The notes below the pieces were generated by a model, which searched no databases, was not told the DNA's origin, and saw nothing but the letters and a program-made list of their open reading frames with translations. Below, piece by piece: positions 10,767 to 23,480 of a stretch of DNA of 64,000 nt; position 1 is the stretch's first letter; every line of letters starts with the position of its first letter. Source of the DNA: Linum tenue (Eukaryota; Streptophyta; Magnoliopsida; Malpighiales; Linaceae); assembly GCA_946122785.1 (NCBI GenBank), contig CAMGYJ010000005.1, positions 34,090,002 to 34,154,001 of the forward strand, read 5' to 3'. Made by a program: the position numbers and the translations under genes.

Positions 10767-13700
10767 ATGATTAGAATCCTTTCCTGGAACTATCGTGGTG
10801 CCCAACACCCGAAATTCACTCCACTGTGGAGTTTTACAAGAAAATGTATGAGCTTAATATCATCTGCATTATGGAGCCTAGGATCAGTGGTGAAGATGCT
10901 CTCAAAGTAATCAAGTCCTTGGGATTTGATTCTTGGGAAGTGTCTGATGCCATTGACTTCAGTGGTGGCATTTAGGTGTTATGGAATAATGACCAGGTGA
11001 CATTGGAACTTCTAGATTGCCACAAACAGTTTATCAACCTCAAATACTGGAATAAAGAGGTTTGTCAGCTGACGACAATCTATGCTTGCCCCAATGAGCA
11101 CAGTAGGGGGGAACTTTCGGAGTCTATCAGCAGGATCAAACGGGGAACAAAGATCCCTTGGATGTTGTTAGGAGATTTTAACTCCATCTCTAAACCGTCT
11201 GAAAAGCAGGGTGGCGCCCCATTCAACTTTGGAAAGGTGAAAGCTTACAACAAATGTATGGATGACAATGGTCTGATCGACTTAGGGTTCATTGGCCCAA
11301 AGTTTACTTGGTTTACAAGAAACTCTCATCTCAAGGAACGCTTGGATCGATGCATTTGCAACACTGAATGGCTTCAAGCTTTCCTGAGTCGTCCAACCTC
11401 CATCTTCCTAAGTTAAGATTGGACCACAGACCGATCCTAATGAGCATCAAGGACCCTGTGGACAAAAGCAAACTGGTGAGAAGATTCCATTTACTTGCCC
11501 CTTGGCTTGCCCATGAAGATTTCTTCCCTTTTCTTGATAATGTTTGGAAACCTGGTAATGCATCTGCCCTCCCTCTTGCCTTACAAGAACTTTCTGACAA
11601 GCTCAAAAAGTGGAATAGAGAAGTGTTTGAAAATATTTTTAAAAACAAAAAGAGCCTATGGACTAGACTTCATGCCTTGGAAGCCAAAAATGACAAGTCA
11701 CCTAGTGTCCAATCCAGAAAGCAGGAGAGACAAGCACGCAAAGAATTGGAATAAACTCTTTGGCAGGAAGAGGTCCTTTGGCTCCAAAAGTCTAGAGCCA
11801 ACTAGATCATTCAGGAAGACCAAAATAGGAGGTTCTTCCACAGCAGTACCTTTAGCAGGAGAAGAAGAAATATAATTATTGGTCTGAAAGATGAGGAAGG
11901 AAACTGGATCAATGATCCAGAATCGTTGGAAATTTTGGTCAGAGACAATTTTGTGAACCTGTACAGCAAGGAGGAACAAACTCATCAGCATGTGTTACCT
12001 GCCAGCTTTACTGACATTGATGAAAGTGCTACATCAAGACTTGGAACTCCACCAAGTATGGCTGATGTTAAAGCTATAGTGATGGAGGTGGGAAGCCTCA
12101 AGGTGCTAGGCAAAGATGGCTACCAGGCCATCTTTTTCCAGAAATGCTGGGGAAAAATTGGGGAAGATTTCTTCCACTTCATCTCTACTTGTTTCTTTGA
12201 TTACTCTAAGATTAGACTTGTTAATCAGACCTTGCTTGCACTTATCCCTAAAACTGATTATCCCATGTCTATGAACCCGTTTCGTCCCATTAGTCTCTGT
12301 AATGTTGGATATAAAGTTGTTGCTAAGTGTCTAGAGAACAAGCTTAAGATTCCGATGCCTTCCCTTGTACACCAGAATCAGTATAGCTTTGTCCCAAACA
12401 GACACATTACTGATAACATCCTGATTCTGCAGGAGACTGTTCATTCAATGGCAAGAAAAACGGGAAAGAAATGAGTGATGTTGCTGAAGGTTGATCTTGC
12501 AAAGGCTTATGACAGGATTGATTGGATTTTCCTGGAGCAGTCTCTCCTCAGTGCAGGGCTTCCATAATCTTTTGTTAGGATGATCATGGAGTGTGTCACA
12601 ATCACGGAAATGCAAGTCTTATGGAATGGAGGGGAAACTGAAAGTTTCTAGCCTTCCTGAGGACTTTGCCAGGGATGTCCCCTTTCTCCCTACCTTTTTA
12701 CCTTATGTGTAGAAAGACTTAGTCATTGCATTTTCCATGAAGTGAATAACAAAAACTAGAAACCTGTGAAACCGTTTTCGAATGGCCCTATCCTTTCCCA
12801 CTTACTTTTCGCTAATGACTTAGTGTTCTTTGTTGAGGCCTCTTGCTCTCAAGCTGAGATTGTCCTGAGTTACCTTGATTCCTTATGTCTTGTGTCAGGG
12901 GAACTTATTAGGAAGGAAGAGTCTAGGGTTTTCATCTAAAAAAATGTTAAATGTAGTGATAGGCAGAATATATGTGGTTCCTTGGGAATTCAGTCCACCC
13001 CTGACCTTGGTAAATACCTTGGTGTGCCTGTTCTTCATGGCAGATTATCCAAAAACACATATAGGTATATCATTGAGAAGCTGGATAGTAAACTCTCCTC
13101 CCGGAAAGCGAGAAATCTCTCCCTTGCAGGAAGGGTGACATTAGCTATTTCATTTCTCAATGCTATTCCCTCTTATGCTATGCAAACTTCCATGCTCCCT
13201 CTTTGTATTTGTGACTTGATTGACAAATAAATTAGAGGGTTTGTGTGGGGATCGTGTGAAGGGAAGAAAAAAGTGCATTTACTCTCTTGGGATGTTGTGT
13301 GTAAGCCTAAGAACCAGGGAGGCCTTGGCCTCAGATCTGCTAGGAGTTTGAACTTGGCCTATATGGTCAAGCTCGCTTGGCAGATTTTTTAACAATAACC
13401 AAGATTTGTGGGTCAAAGTGTTGCAGGGAAAATACTTCCACCATAAGGATGAAAATATCACAAAGATGAAGAAAAGTAATCACTCCAGCTTATGAAAGGG
13501 TATCATCAAAGTCATGCCCTTCATGAAGCAGGCTATCCAGTGGAGCTTGAGGAACGAGGAATCAATTGGATTCTGGACTCACCCTTGGGTGGAAAATGGC
13601 TTAGTCTTGGAGGCTTTTGCTTTAAAATACCTCACCGAGGAAGAGCAACAAGCTTTTGTGGTTAGTTGGACCGATGGTTCAGGTGAGTGAGATTGGGAAA

Positions 13701-14867
13701 GAATGAGAAGCTACCTCCCTAATGAGATTATTGCTTTGATTGCAGGAACAAATGCACCTAAACCTAACCTTGGAGAGGACAAGACGATATGGGGTGTTGA
13801 GAAGGATGGAAGGTTCAAGCTCAAGTCAGCCTACTCACTGGTTGCAGGCGAGCTGGATAAATGTCCTATTGATTCCTGGAAGGAGCTGTGGAAATGGAAG
13901 GGATCGAGTCGTATCAAGCACTTCTTGTGGTTGACAAATCACAACAGACTTCTCACGAACAAAGAAAGAGAGAAAAGGAAACTCTCTGAGGATGGAATGT
14001 GCAATCACTGCAAAACACAGGAAGAAACGACTGAGCATATTCTTAGAAACTATGGAAAAACAGTAGGTTTGTGGAGGCGCTTCAGGAACAAGCTGCAGGT
14101 CGGCGACAATAGTGCTGATTTCCAATCTTGGTTGATAAAGAATATGATGGATCCTTTGAATGGAGTTGACTTCGGCATAATCTGCTGGAACTTGTGGAAG
14201 CAACAAATTGAGGAAGTGATGGATAGGAAGAGGTATTCAGAAGCTGGTTTGATCCAACGAGTGCTTGCTTGGATCAATATCAACAATCAAGCTATGCACA
14301 ATGCTCAGAAATGCCCGGTACCTGATCAAATGATAAAAACTAGAGATTGCTTGGAAACCTCCAAGTGCAGGTTGGGCTCAACTTCAAACAGATGGATCTG
14401 TGCTCCAACCCTCTGGACAAGCTGCAGCTAGAGGACTCATTCGAGATCATCTGAGATGATGCTTGGGAGCGTTTGCTAGCAATTTTAAGATATGCGCCAT
14501 CACCCGTGCTGAGCTAAAGGGAGTTGCAGAAGGGCTGGAAATGGCCTGCCAGTTTGGATAAAGAAGAGTGGAGCTCAATCTCGACTCAACTATGGCCTTG
14601 AGTATTATCAACAACAGAAGGCAGAGTGACCATTGTCATCGTCATCTTGCAGAGCTCTTTGAGAACATTATTTTGAGGGATTGTGTTGTTAAAATTAATC
14701 ATGTCTTTCGTGAATGTAATTTTGTAGCCAATTTCCTGGCTTCTAAGGGTCATTCCCCTGCTTTTGGCACACATCTCTTCAATATGAGAGATCCGAACCT
14801 CTGTAATTGGCTCCTCTACGACAACATGGGTGTTTCCTTGAGTCGCGATATTAATGCAATGACATAG
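10767..14867 (+). pseudogene. LINE ORF2 (endonuclease, reverse transcriptase, RNase H), broken
   Basis: ORF2 opens at ATG 10767 with MIRILSWNYRGAQ, the start of an APE-type endonuclease. LLGDFNSI and the GPKFTWF region follow near 11165-11310. Reverse transcriptase motifs run from about 12280 (FRPISLCN, then FVPNRHITDNI) through KVDLAKAYDRIDW near 12490. The catalytic box near 12808-12819 reads FAND instead of xADD, losing one metal-binding aspartate. zf-RVT lies at about 13790-14060 (WKWKGSSRIKHFLW, then CNHCKTQEETTEH). RNase H-like sequence ends at 14867. Stops include those near 10975, 11414, 12474 and 13230. The element is inactive. Confidence 0.85.
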
Positions 14868-15072
14868 GACGCAATGCGTTTGCTTTCTACAAAAAAAGAA
14901 TATGATATATATCTATATAAAAAATCCCTTGTAGCGAAACTTCTGGGTAGATACTTGAGTAGACACTTTTGGGTAGATACCAAAAAAAGAATACGACAAT
15001 ATGGGTGTTTCCTTGAGTCGCGATATTAGTGCAATGATATAGGACAAATGTGTCTGCTTTCTACAAAAAAAA
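14819..15072. repeat. Tandem duplication of the LINE 3' tail, period about 173 bp
   Basis: The end of RNase H and tail from 14819 to the A-run at 14893 recurs at about 14992-15072 with its own A-run, and GAAACTTCTGGGTAGATACTT follows each copy (14937 and 15109). The duplication therefore covers the tail plus downstream flank, so it happened after insertion. Confidence 0.7.
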
Positions 15073-15376
15073 AATGATAGATATCTATAGTGCTAGATAT
15101 AAATTGGGGAAACTTCTGGGTAGATACTTACAAATACCTCTGCTTTAATGTGAAAACTTTATGTTAAGGCATGTAAGCCTCTTATTGAAATATTGATTGT
15201 AAAATAAAATAACTTGTACAAAAATCCTTTGTTATATATTCTCTCGAGCCGTGAGAGTTTCGAATAGCTTGTGTAGGTGGTGGTTTTAGGTTTTTGCACT
15301 TGAAAATTTAGCCATTGATTATTGAGAGACAATTGATCTTACTAGGAGTTTTAGGAAGAATCTCTACACAAGTATG
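15073..15376. other. AT-rich spacer, nothing recognised
   Basis: No open frame of note. The stretch lies between the duplicated LINE tail and a truncated MITE. Confidence 0.4.
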
Positions 15377-16049
15377 TGATTTTGTTTGGTTTCATACACT
15401 CCTAACTAATGAAATCAATTTAACCAGTTATCTAATATATATTTTATACATATACTTAATACTTTATAGAACCACTTAAGAGACAAACTTTCCTCCCTTT
15501 TATACTCATAAAAAAATAAAGCTCAATATTGTTCATATAATGTATATTTGTATTTGAAGAGTGTAGACTACAACATATCAACGTCTACTTTAGGCAAAAC
15601 TCATATATTATGTTGGATGAAAACTTGAAAAGAAGATCTTTTACAGCCTCTGATAATGTTAAGAGACAAAGTCAATTCACACAAACAAAATAATTCATAA
15701 ACCTCATACCATTGACATATATTTTTGTTAGGTGAATACTTCTATTGAGCGTAAGATAATTGTATTAGTTGCATGTAATGTTAAATGTTAATAATAACTA
15801 TGTGTTGATTGTTATATTTTATTCATTATATAAATTGCGAATTAATGTCTTAACCAAAAAATTTCTCACTTAATTATAATGTGATGTTATATTGGTTAAT
15901 CTGGTTAACCGAATCGATTAAATTTTAGTTTGGTTAATTTGATTGTTGTATTAGTTTGGACGACTTGGTTATGATATTGTATTCCATGACTAATAAATTT
16001 AATCTTATTTGGTTTGGTAATTACCATGGTAACCATTTGAACACCCCTA
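15377..16049 (-). mobile_element. Truncated hAT-type MITE (ACCAAACC family), inverted copy
   Basis: Read on the minus strand this matches the left and middle part of the element at 42507-43359. It starts TTAGGGGTGTTCAAATGG at its right border (16049) and runs leftward through the same GGTTAATTTGG-rich interior. The other terminus is missing near 15377, so no target duplication can be seen. Confidence 0.65.
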
Positions 16050-16654
16050 ATTTGCAACTTTGTGTGTGTTTTTCCCCCTAAAAAGTTGCCACATTAGAGT
16101 ACACGTAATGATTGACAAGAGTTTTGATCAAACCATAACAGAACACTAACGTTTAAACCTAAAATGATTAAATGACAATTACAACTCAATATGCAAAGTC
16201 TCAAAGTGTCCCGTTTGATCATTGATTAAAGGTTGGAGCACCCTTAACACTCCGTTTCTCACCAAAAAAAAAAAAGACTCAAAGTGTAAGAATACGTTCA
16301 TAAGTTTCTTTGAAATGAAAATTTTGTACAAACTATGTAAATCTAAATCGATCGAAATTACTTCGATTCAATCAGTCAAACCCATAGATAAATTAAGTAA
16401 ACATAAAAATCTACATATGTGTATTGCCTTTTCGAAAGATAATTGTTCGTAACATTTAGAGAAATCACAATTAGGTTGTTTTTCAATTCAAATACAAATC
16501 TATATTCCTAGCATGTGTTGAAAATGAACTATCCCTCCTTTTGAACCGAATCAAACCAAACAATATCAATAGCATCACTACATTAAAAATGATTTGAGAT
16601 AGTGAAGAAAAAACAAAACAACAGAAACTACAATGTATGTAAAGTATAATTCTC
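16050..16654. other. 3' flank of the polyol transporter gene
   Basis: AT-rich non-coding DNA. The 3' untranslated region and poly(A) site of the minus-strand transporter gene should lie in its right part. No second gene is seen. Confidence 0.45.
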
Positions 16655-18274
16655 CTAAACCCGGCCTTCAAGCTCATCACTCTTCCTATTCCCTCCGCCA
16701 AACAGCTCCTCCATCTCCTCCAACGACCTCCCTTTCGTCTCCGGAAACAAAGTGTACACAAAAATCCACCCCGCCAACGACACCCCGGCAAACAGAAAAA
16801 ACGCGCCGCCGATCGTAATCGCCTTGTACAACGATATAAACGTCATCGAGATCATCGCGTTCATCAGCCTATTCACCGCCACTCCCAAACTATACCCCTG
16901 AGCCCTCAACCGCAGCGGGAAAATCTCCGAGCTATAAACCCACGTCACGGGCGCCACCCCAATATTGAAAAAGGCCACAAACGTATAACACGACGCAATG
17001 CTCAGGCCCAAGGCCCACAAAATCTTCTCCCCGTGATGCCTCTCCACAATCGTAAGACACGTCCCCAGCAGACTCAGCGCCCCGATTATCCCCGCGAAGC
17101 TGGTCAGCAGCAGCCTCCGCCGCCCGACCCGATCCATCAGGAAAGTCGAGAGCACAATGAAGGTGAATTTCGTGAGGCCGACGCCGACCGTCGCGAGGAG
17201 AAGCTTGTGCTTATCCGTGACGCCAGCCGATTTGAAAATCCTCGGGCTGTAGAGCACCACCGCCTCGATGCCCACCGCGTGTTCGAAGAAATGTATCCCC
17301 ACAGCACAGACTAATATCCTCCTCACGGCCGGCGTGGGCCGCAGCAGAAGGTCCTTCCACACCCCTTTCCCTCCCGATTCCTTCTTCGGCACCTCCGCGA
17401 ACTCCGAATCGCAATCCTCGTCGATCCCCGCCGCGATCTTGATGTCTCGGAACCGCTTCTCTGCTTCTTCAGGGGAATTCGACACTTTGAACAGGATCCT
17501 CTTCGCTTTCCCCAATTTCCCCTGCGAGATCAGCCACCGCGGGGATTCCGGCATCTTGAGGATCCCGATCGCGAGGAGGAGCGAAGGGACCGCCGCGATC
17601 CCGAGCATCAGCCTCCAGCCGAGGCGGAGCGAGAGCTTGGCGCAGGCGACGTTGGAGATGTATCCGAGGAGGATTCCGATCGCGATCCCCCACTCGGGTA
17701 AGGAGGTGAGGAATCCTCGCGATTTCGCGGAGGAGACCTCCGCGGAGTAGACTGGGGCGATCAGAAGGGCGAAACCGACGCCGATGCCGGCTACGCAGCG
17801 TCCGGTGATGAGGACGGCGTAGCCAGGGGACCAGCCCATGAGGACGGAGCCGATGAGGAAGATGATGGAGGCGAGGACGATGGTGTAGCGGCGGCCGATT
17901 AAGTCGGAGATCCGGCCGGCCATCAGGGAGCCGACGAGGGCGCAGATGTTGAGGATCCCGGCGAGGACCTGGACCTGTGTGTCGTTGATTAGGAGGTCTT
18001 CTTTTATGAAGATCATCGCTCCACTCATCACTCCCGTATCTGTAAATTATAATTAATTAAACAAACCATCATTAATTAAATTCAAATTCAAAACAGTGAT
18101 TATGCATTAAACATGATTAACTAATTAATTAGTTAGGAACAGAGAGATGATTGACTTGCCGTATCCAAAGATGATGGAAATCATGGAAGCTACGATGGCG
18201 CAAGCGGCAGCGTAAGCGTTGAATCTCTCGTCGGACGGCGGCCCTGCCGCCGTGGTGGACGTCATGAAAGACAT
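16655..18274 (-). CDS. Polyol/monosaccharide transporter (PLT-like), two exons, GC-AG intron
   Basis: Exon 1 is 18160-18274 and exon 2 is 16655-18039. Together they encode 499 residues, the usual length of plant polyol/H+ symporters of the plasma membrane (PLT/PMT group, major facilitator superfamily). Visible hallmarks are GYDTGVMSGA across the splice (about 37-46), DLIGRR (84-89), PESPRWL (202-208), HFFEHAVGIEAVVLYSP, RVGRRRLL and PETKGR (471-476). About twelve membrane helices can be traced. The intron (18040-18159) starts with GC, not GT. The donor reads G|GCAAGT, the acceptor ACAG, and only this junction gives the conserved GYD codon. The start ATG at 18274 is the first in frame. It may move sugar alcohols or hexoses, but the substrate cannot be told from sequence. 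No sign of damage. Confidence 0.92.
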
Positions 18275-20308
18275 TATTTACTCACTGATCAGTGTATCTC
18301 TGACAGATTCGAGTTCTAGATATATCGAAAAAGAGACAAAGAGGAAAGAAGAAGAAGAAGAATGGTGGTGTGTGAGTCGTGTGGTGGGAACGATTCAGTG
18401 GGGGAGACGAAGAAGCAAAAACTCAATAAATAGCGGAAACTGAAATGGGAGTTTGTTTCTATAAAAAGAGATAATTATCGGTCCCGTAACAATATAGCGC
18501 TTATCCAAAACGAAGAGAACAGGAAGGAAAAGAGTAGAGTAGAGTAGAGCGAGCGAGTGCGTGCGTGGTATTTCCTTTTTGGTTAGTTGTACATCAATCA
18601 TCACAGAAGTATGATTGTACGTATCTATTTAACTATTTTGTTATTATAGACTATTTTGTTATTATAGATGGATAGAATTTTAATAGGTTTGGATAATATA
18701 AAAGAATCTGAAAAAGATTTGGATAAAAAATAGACATTACTCTAGTTTTAAACTCGTATATCCTTTATACACCGTAGAGTTACTTTTTATATGGCGTGGA
18801 ATATTGTGAATTTCAAACTATCAATTTCTAATGATATTCACTAAAATTATATATTCATCCTAAATTGTTTAGAAATGGCATGGAACATTATAAGCATCAA
18901 TTTTTTTTTATATGCATCGATCGTGGATCCTTATTAATTAATCGTAGTACCTTTTTTTTCCTATTCACAGCGAAGCAACTAGGATTTGCATGCATTCTAG
19001 CATTATAAGGAGGATTCTTAAACTAATAGTTAGAGGGTGATCAAAATTATGCATCGAAAAGGACAAGTAGTATACCTTTATCTTTCAACAACTTGATATG
19101 AAAAATGGGTTCCCCATAAAGACTAAGATATATATACAAAGGGTTAAAGTTAGATACCCTTGAAATTTGGAATCTACATGAACATCAATTATTAGGATGA
19201 CAAAAAGCACCTATTGAGTATTGTATAAATCCAAATTATTACGAGTAAAATTAAGTTTGAGTAATTTTATTTTTGGGCATACCCATATTAAATTTTTTAA
19301 TTGTAACTAAATTGGACTCATAGTATTGGAAGTTCAAAATAAAATGGTTACCCAATTATAATGCAATTTTTCTCTTATGTTTTTGTTATTAAACTGATAG
19401 ACATGTGGAAACACATAAATTAAAAGTGTATAATTAGATTGAAGGTAATCAATGAAATGATTGATATTGTTTTTTTTTTTTTGTGTAAACAATCATGTAG
19501 ACTCAATTAGACCCATTTTGAATCTGACCCATATGAATTCCCACATATAGAACCCAACTGATCTAGCTCAAAATCATTAAAAATGCATATAAATCCAGTT
19601 GAATCCGACCCAATAACCATATGAATCATAGTTAAATGACCCAAATCGATATTTTCATCTCTATCCATCGTGTGGTAGCTACTAGCTAAGCTAGATCTGA
19701 TCCTGATCTACAAAGTGAAACATTATCATGCAACAAACAGTATAACGTCCAACAAAAATCCAAAAGCCCAAAGTCAACTTAGCTTGTCGCGTGGTTGCCA
19801 AATGCCAAGTTGATTAGCTCGATATATAGATTCGTAACTGCAAGTTGCCAAACGTATTAATTAGCTGACAACAAGCTATAAGATAGTAATTATTAACAGT
19901 TACAAACACGTACACGTGGTGGAATCCACTGCTTTTCGGTTGGTGTGTGTATATTTTAGGGTTTTGGGTTTCTCTGTGTGGATAAGACCGACTGGATGGA
20001 GCAGGATCTCGATATAGAAGTCTGATCTGAATCTGACGACGCGGTATGTGTTTGGTCAGAACTCGGACCAAATCGTACGCCGGAAAAAAACTTTTGGATG
20101 TGTTTGGATCTCGATCCGTAACCGCTGCCGGCGTTGGAGCACCATCCCAGGTCCCAACTGATTATCCTTGCCCAACTGTTTTGGATTACCGCAAATATGC
20201 ATTGGATTATCCTTGCCCAACTGCATTGGCTTTTTGTCCCCTGCACTGATTAAGCTTCTTTTTTTTTTATTATATATGCTTAGTAAATAAGCTTTTTGGT
20301 CCCCTGAC
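18275..20308. other. Promoter side of the transporter gene and intergenic DNA
   Basis: The first 300 bp hold the 5' leader and promoter of the minus-strand transporter, with a purine-rich GAAGAAGAAGAA tract near 18347. Beyond about 18600 the DNA is AT-rich with no recognisable gene. I could not pick one convincing TATA box. Confidence 0.4.
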
Positions 20309-20985
20309 TAGTGATAGCAATGGGTCGGGTTGGAACGGGTTTTGTCAAACTCAACCCCAAACCCATGGGTTTATCCGCCAAAAAAACCGGGGTAAAACTT
20401 GTTGGGTTTGAAAAACTCAAACCCAACCTAATCTGCTGAGTATCCGCGGGTTCATGGGTACCTGTGGTAAAAAATTTACAATAACAAGTTTCTTTCAAAA
20501 TAAAAGTTTAACATCAATTTTCCATACAAATTATGCATACAAAAAACACCAATCTAGAGCATACAAGAAAACCGCAAATGATCAATACAACTTGTTCAAA
20601 ATTAAAGATAAACATCTATAAACAATAAGATTAATTGAAAGTTTCTTCCTCGTCAACTAATTTTCTTCACTCTCCACTTCATAATATCAACTTCATTCTA
20701 AACAATTAGAAAGAACAAATTATACATGTCTCCACAAATATAAAGAATATTAGTTGTTTAAGGAAGATATATTATTTAGAATATTAAATATACCGGGAAA
20801 GTAATTATATGTGTGTGGGCGGGTACCTATGCGGCGGGTTTACCTAAACTCAAACCCAACCCGATTAATAGTGTAGCGGGTTTAAACCCGAACCCAGTCC
20901 AAAACCCGTCAACACGGGTTTAACCCGAATTGACCGGATTGGGTCGGGTGGGTACTCGTGGGTTCGAGTTTTGTTGTCATCCCTA
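20309..20985. mobile_element. hAT-type MITE (GGGTCGGGT/AACCCG family)
   Basis: The left end TAGTGATAGCAATGGG and the right end (TAGGGATGACAA on the complement) are imperfect inverted repeats. The flanks CCCCTGAC and CTCCTGAC (20301-20308 and 20986-20993) agree at 7 of 8 positions, an 8-bp target duplication. The outer 100 bp on each side are full of the words GGGTCGGG and AACCCAAACCC. The middle is AT-rich and non-coding. Confidence 0.78.
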
Positions 20986-20993
20986 CTCCTGAC

Positions 20994-23402
20994 TTAAGGA
21001 TACTGTGCTTAAAACTTTGATTTTAACTGTATTTGGCCCGACCTGATATAACTAATGAAATGTCTCTTCGAGGGCATCCGATAAAATTGAAGAGATATAG
21101 AGAAAATGTACTAATGTATTTTGCTCTCTCACTTACTACTACCATATCACGAACCTCAACTGCAAAAACGTTCACTTAATTAATTATACATAGTTAATTA
21201 TTTTTGTCACTATTTGACAACTCATACAAGACTCATTTTGTTATTTATAGTATGTTTTTGGGTTGTTTAGCCATCCCTTGTTTCAGTTTGTTGCTTTAGT
21301 TTGTTAAAGTGTTTCTTAGGTATCATGTTTTTCTAGTTTTATTATTATTATACTTAGATTTATTTTCCATTTGTTTTGCACGAGTGTCGACACCATTGTT
21401 TGTTTTTGTATATTTTGAGAATGGGTTGTGGAGGTGCTGCCAGAGGAGAAGTTTTTGCGTTTGTATATTTGATTTGTAATTTTTAAAGGAATAATTTGTA
21501 TGTACTAATACCAAATAAAATAATAGCAATTGGAATACTGAATTTATTTTGAAATTGAGATTGAATTAAAAAACCTATTTAATACTCAAAATTTTGCTAT
21601 TCGGTACTACAATACCGATACTGTACTGATTCCACTCCTATCCTTGACCATACTTTCTGTTCTCCCTTTGCGTTTCATTTCTATTCGCCGTCGTTAAGCA
21701 TTTTCTTTTCCTTTTTCCTATACTATTTCTACTAGCGTGGCCCCGGCCAGTTGGACGGAGGAAGGTGAGGTATGGAATTTGATAATGTAATGGGGTGTAT
21801 AACTTATTGTTGTAAAGTTTTTTTTTTGGAAACTCGTGATAAAAATAGTGAATTTTAGTAGGAAAGAGACATGAATGATGCAACGAATCAAAAATCAGCC
21901 TTATGAACCAAAATCAAGTACTTGTTACCTTGTGAAACAATATTGTTTCTGGTAATATGATGAGGTGGAGTAAGTTTTATAGAAACCGAATTCCATAAAA
22001 TCGAATAAAAAATTGCTTATCCCGCCGGTTTCCGGGAAATGAGCATATCACAATCGTTGCTAGCTTTTACTCGGCCCGTTGGCCGATTAATTTGCTTTAT
22101 AAAACTTTCATCTTGTCGTCATTGTGCTTTCTGGTTTTTGCCAGGCCATGATAAAATCTATAGAAATCAAGAATGAACAACACGATTTGGGAATGGAACT
22201 GTCGTTCCTGTATCCTTAGAAAATGGTGGTAAACACGGACTCACCTGCCAACTGGTTTGGATTGAGATTTTTATCGGGTATCAAGAAATCATGTGATTAT
22301 AAATTAGACTTGATCAAAACGGACCAAAACTTGAAATTCAGCTTGTTTGACCGACACATGCCAAACTCTAATTATTCTTTACTTTTAAACTTTCTATTTG
22401 AAAATAAAAAATAGTGAAAGAAAAGAGATGACTGCAATTCGCCATTTGCACATCACTTATTCGGGAATAAAACTATAGAAATTCGAAAGGAAACTGAAAA
22501 TGTTTAGGATCGTTTTAATGTTAAAAATAACCAAATAGATCTTTCTGTTTAGTTTTTTACTAACAAATACCAAACGATTCTCTATAAAATACACTATAAT
22601 TTAATCATTATGATATCAAATAATTACTTAATATATATTTGAAATGATAAAAATTGGACTAATTGGATTGGTCGAGGTTGAACCATTGAATTACTTTAAA
22701 ATACATTATATTTTAGCCACTAAGATATAAAATAATAGCATAATATATATTATGCTAGAGAAAATAGCTTTTTTAGATAGGCAAACCCATAATGTTCATT
22801 TGTTTTACTTGATTACCAAATCCCGTGTAGGTCAGGCCCATTCAACTCTTTTATTTTATGGTTAGCGGTTAGCCCATTAGAATCCATGCATTAGTTGATT
22901 GTTAATTTTTTTTTCTTTTTAGCAATAAAAATGAGTATTATTTTTGCGTTTTCATATATATATTTTACCACCACGGAGAAATAAAAGGGATTAAAGAAAA
23001 AAAATTGATACTCCTAGACCCGTTTAAATTCGCATGTGTACGGTAAGTTGGCCCGTTTCACAGAGGAAAAAGAAAAAAATTGACACTCCCTATTCTACCC
23101 TTCCTACAAACGCTCCTGGAGTAGGGAATTTGAAAAGGGAAAAGAGTTTTTTCTTCTCTACTATTATATGATTTTAATTTAAAAGATACAACAAATGTGC
23201 TTAGTGTGATTAGTTATAATCTTTGTTTTTCTTTAAAGTGGTTATTGTTCGAATCCTAGTATGTGTCTTTTTAAGTTTTCTCATTTAGTTTTTATTTACT
23301 GTGTAGATAGATGTAGATTCGCGGACGCTTCTTGGATTATTCGTTTTCCTCTTCCTATACAGATACGGAGATCTCTTCTCCAGGAATATCTCGCGCCCCG
23401 GC
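20994..23402. other. Intergenic, no gene recognised
   Basis: AT-rich DNA without family-like open frames. A sequence GTTCGAATCC near 23249 resembles a pol III B box, but no A box or stems accompany it. The last few hundred bases would hold the distal promoter of the TATA-binding-protein copy. Confidence 0.4.
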
Positions 23403-23403
23403 C

Positions 23404-23411
23404 TATAAATA
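23404..23411 (+). promoter_or_regulatory. TATA box of the TBP copy
   Basis: TATAAATA lies 101 bp before the start codon at 23512 and would place transcription start near 23435, leaving a short leader. A second, weaker TATAAAA occurs near 23429. Confidence 0.6.
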
Positions 23412-23480
23412 GTCACTCGTCTTCTGATATAAAAGAGTCATGTAGTCTGACGGAGCTGGAGCCACTTCTGCACAGAGTTC

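Larger units (their letters stand above)
6796..10770 (+). pseudogene. LINE ORF1 (DUF4283 / CCHC zinc-knuckle, gag-like), broken
   Basis: The frame opens at ATG 6796 with a 118-residue Pro/Ser-rich and acidic N-terminus, stopped at 7152. A DUF4283-like stretch follows (7230-7560, with WAGRGAVRIGDIGNGYYQA) and is interrupted by a stop near 7342. Then comes a CCHC knuckle at about 7680-7725 (CYECGCYGHLEDKCP). After the transposon inserted at 7882-9950, a Lys-rich tail resumes at 9959 and ends at the TGA 10768-10770. In active LINEs this protein binds the element RNA. At least three breaks prevent expression. The tail stop overlaps the ORF2 start by four bases. Confidence 0.8.
6700..14893 (+). 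mobile_element. Degenerate L1-type non-LTR retrotransposon (LINE)
   Basis: The order of parts is the plant L1-clade LINE with RNase H. ORF1 has a DUF4283 domain and a CCHC knuckle. ORF2 has an endonuclease, reverse transcriptase, zf-RVT finger and C-terminal RNase H. The 3' end is an A-run near 14886-14893, just after the RNase H stop. The 5' boundary is a guess, about 100 bp before the first ORF1 ATG. Many stops and frameshifts make it dead. It was split by a hAT-type composite at 7882-9950. Target duplications of the LINE itself were not found. Confidence 0.88.

Noticed and set aside
17033..17750. Plus-strand open frames opposite the polyol transporter
   Set aside because: Explained by codon bias of the real minus-strand gene.
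23245..23265. GTTCGAATCC, like a tRNA B box
   Set aside because: No A box at the right distance and no acceptor, D or anticodon stems nearby; not a tRNA gene.
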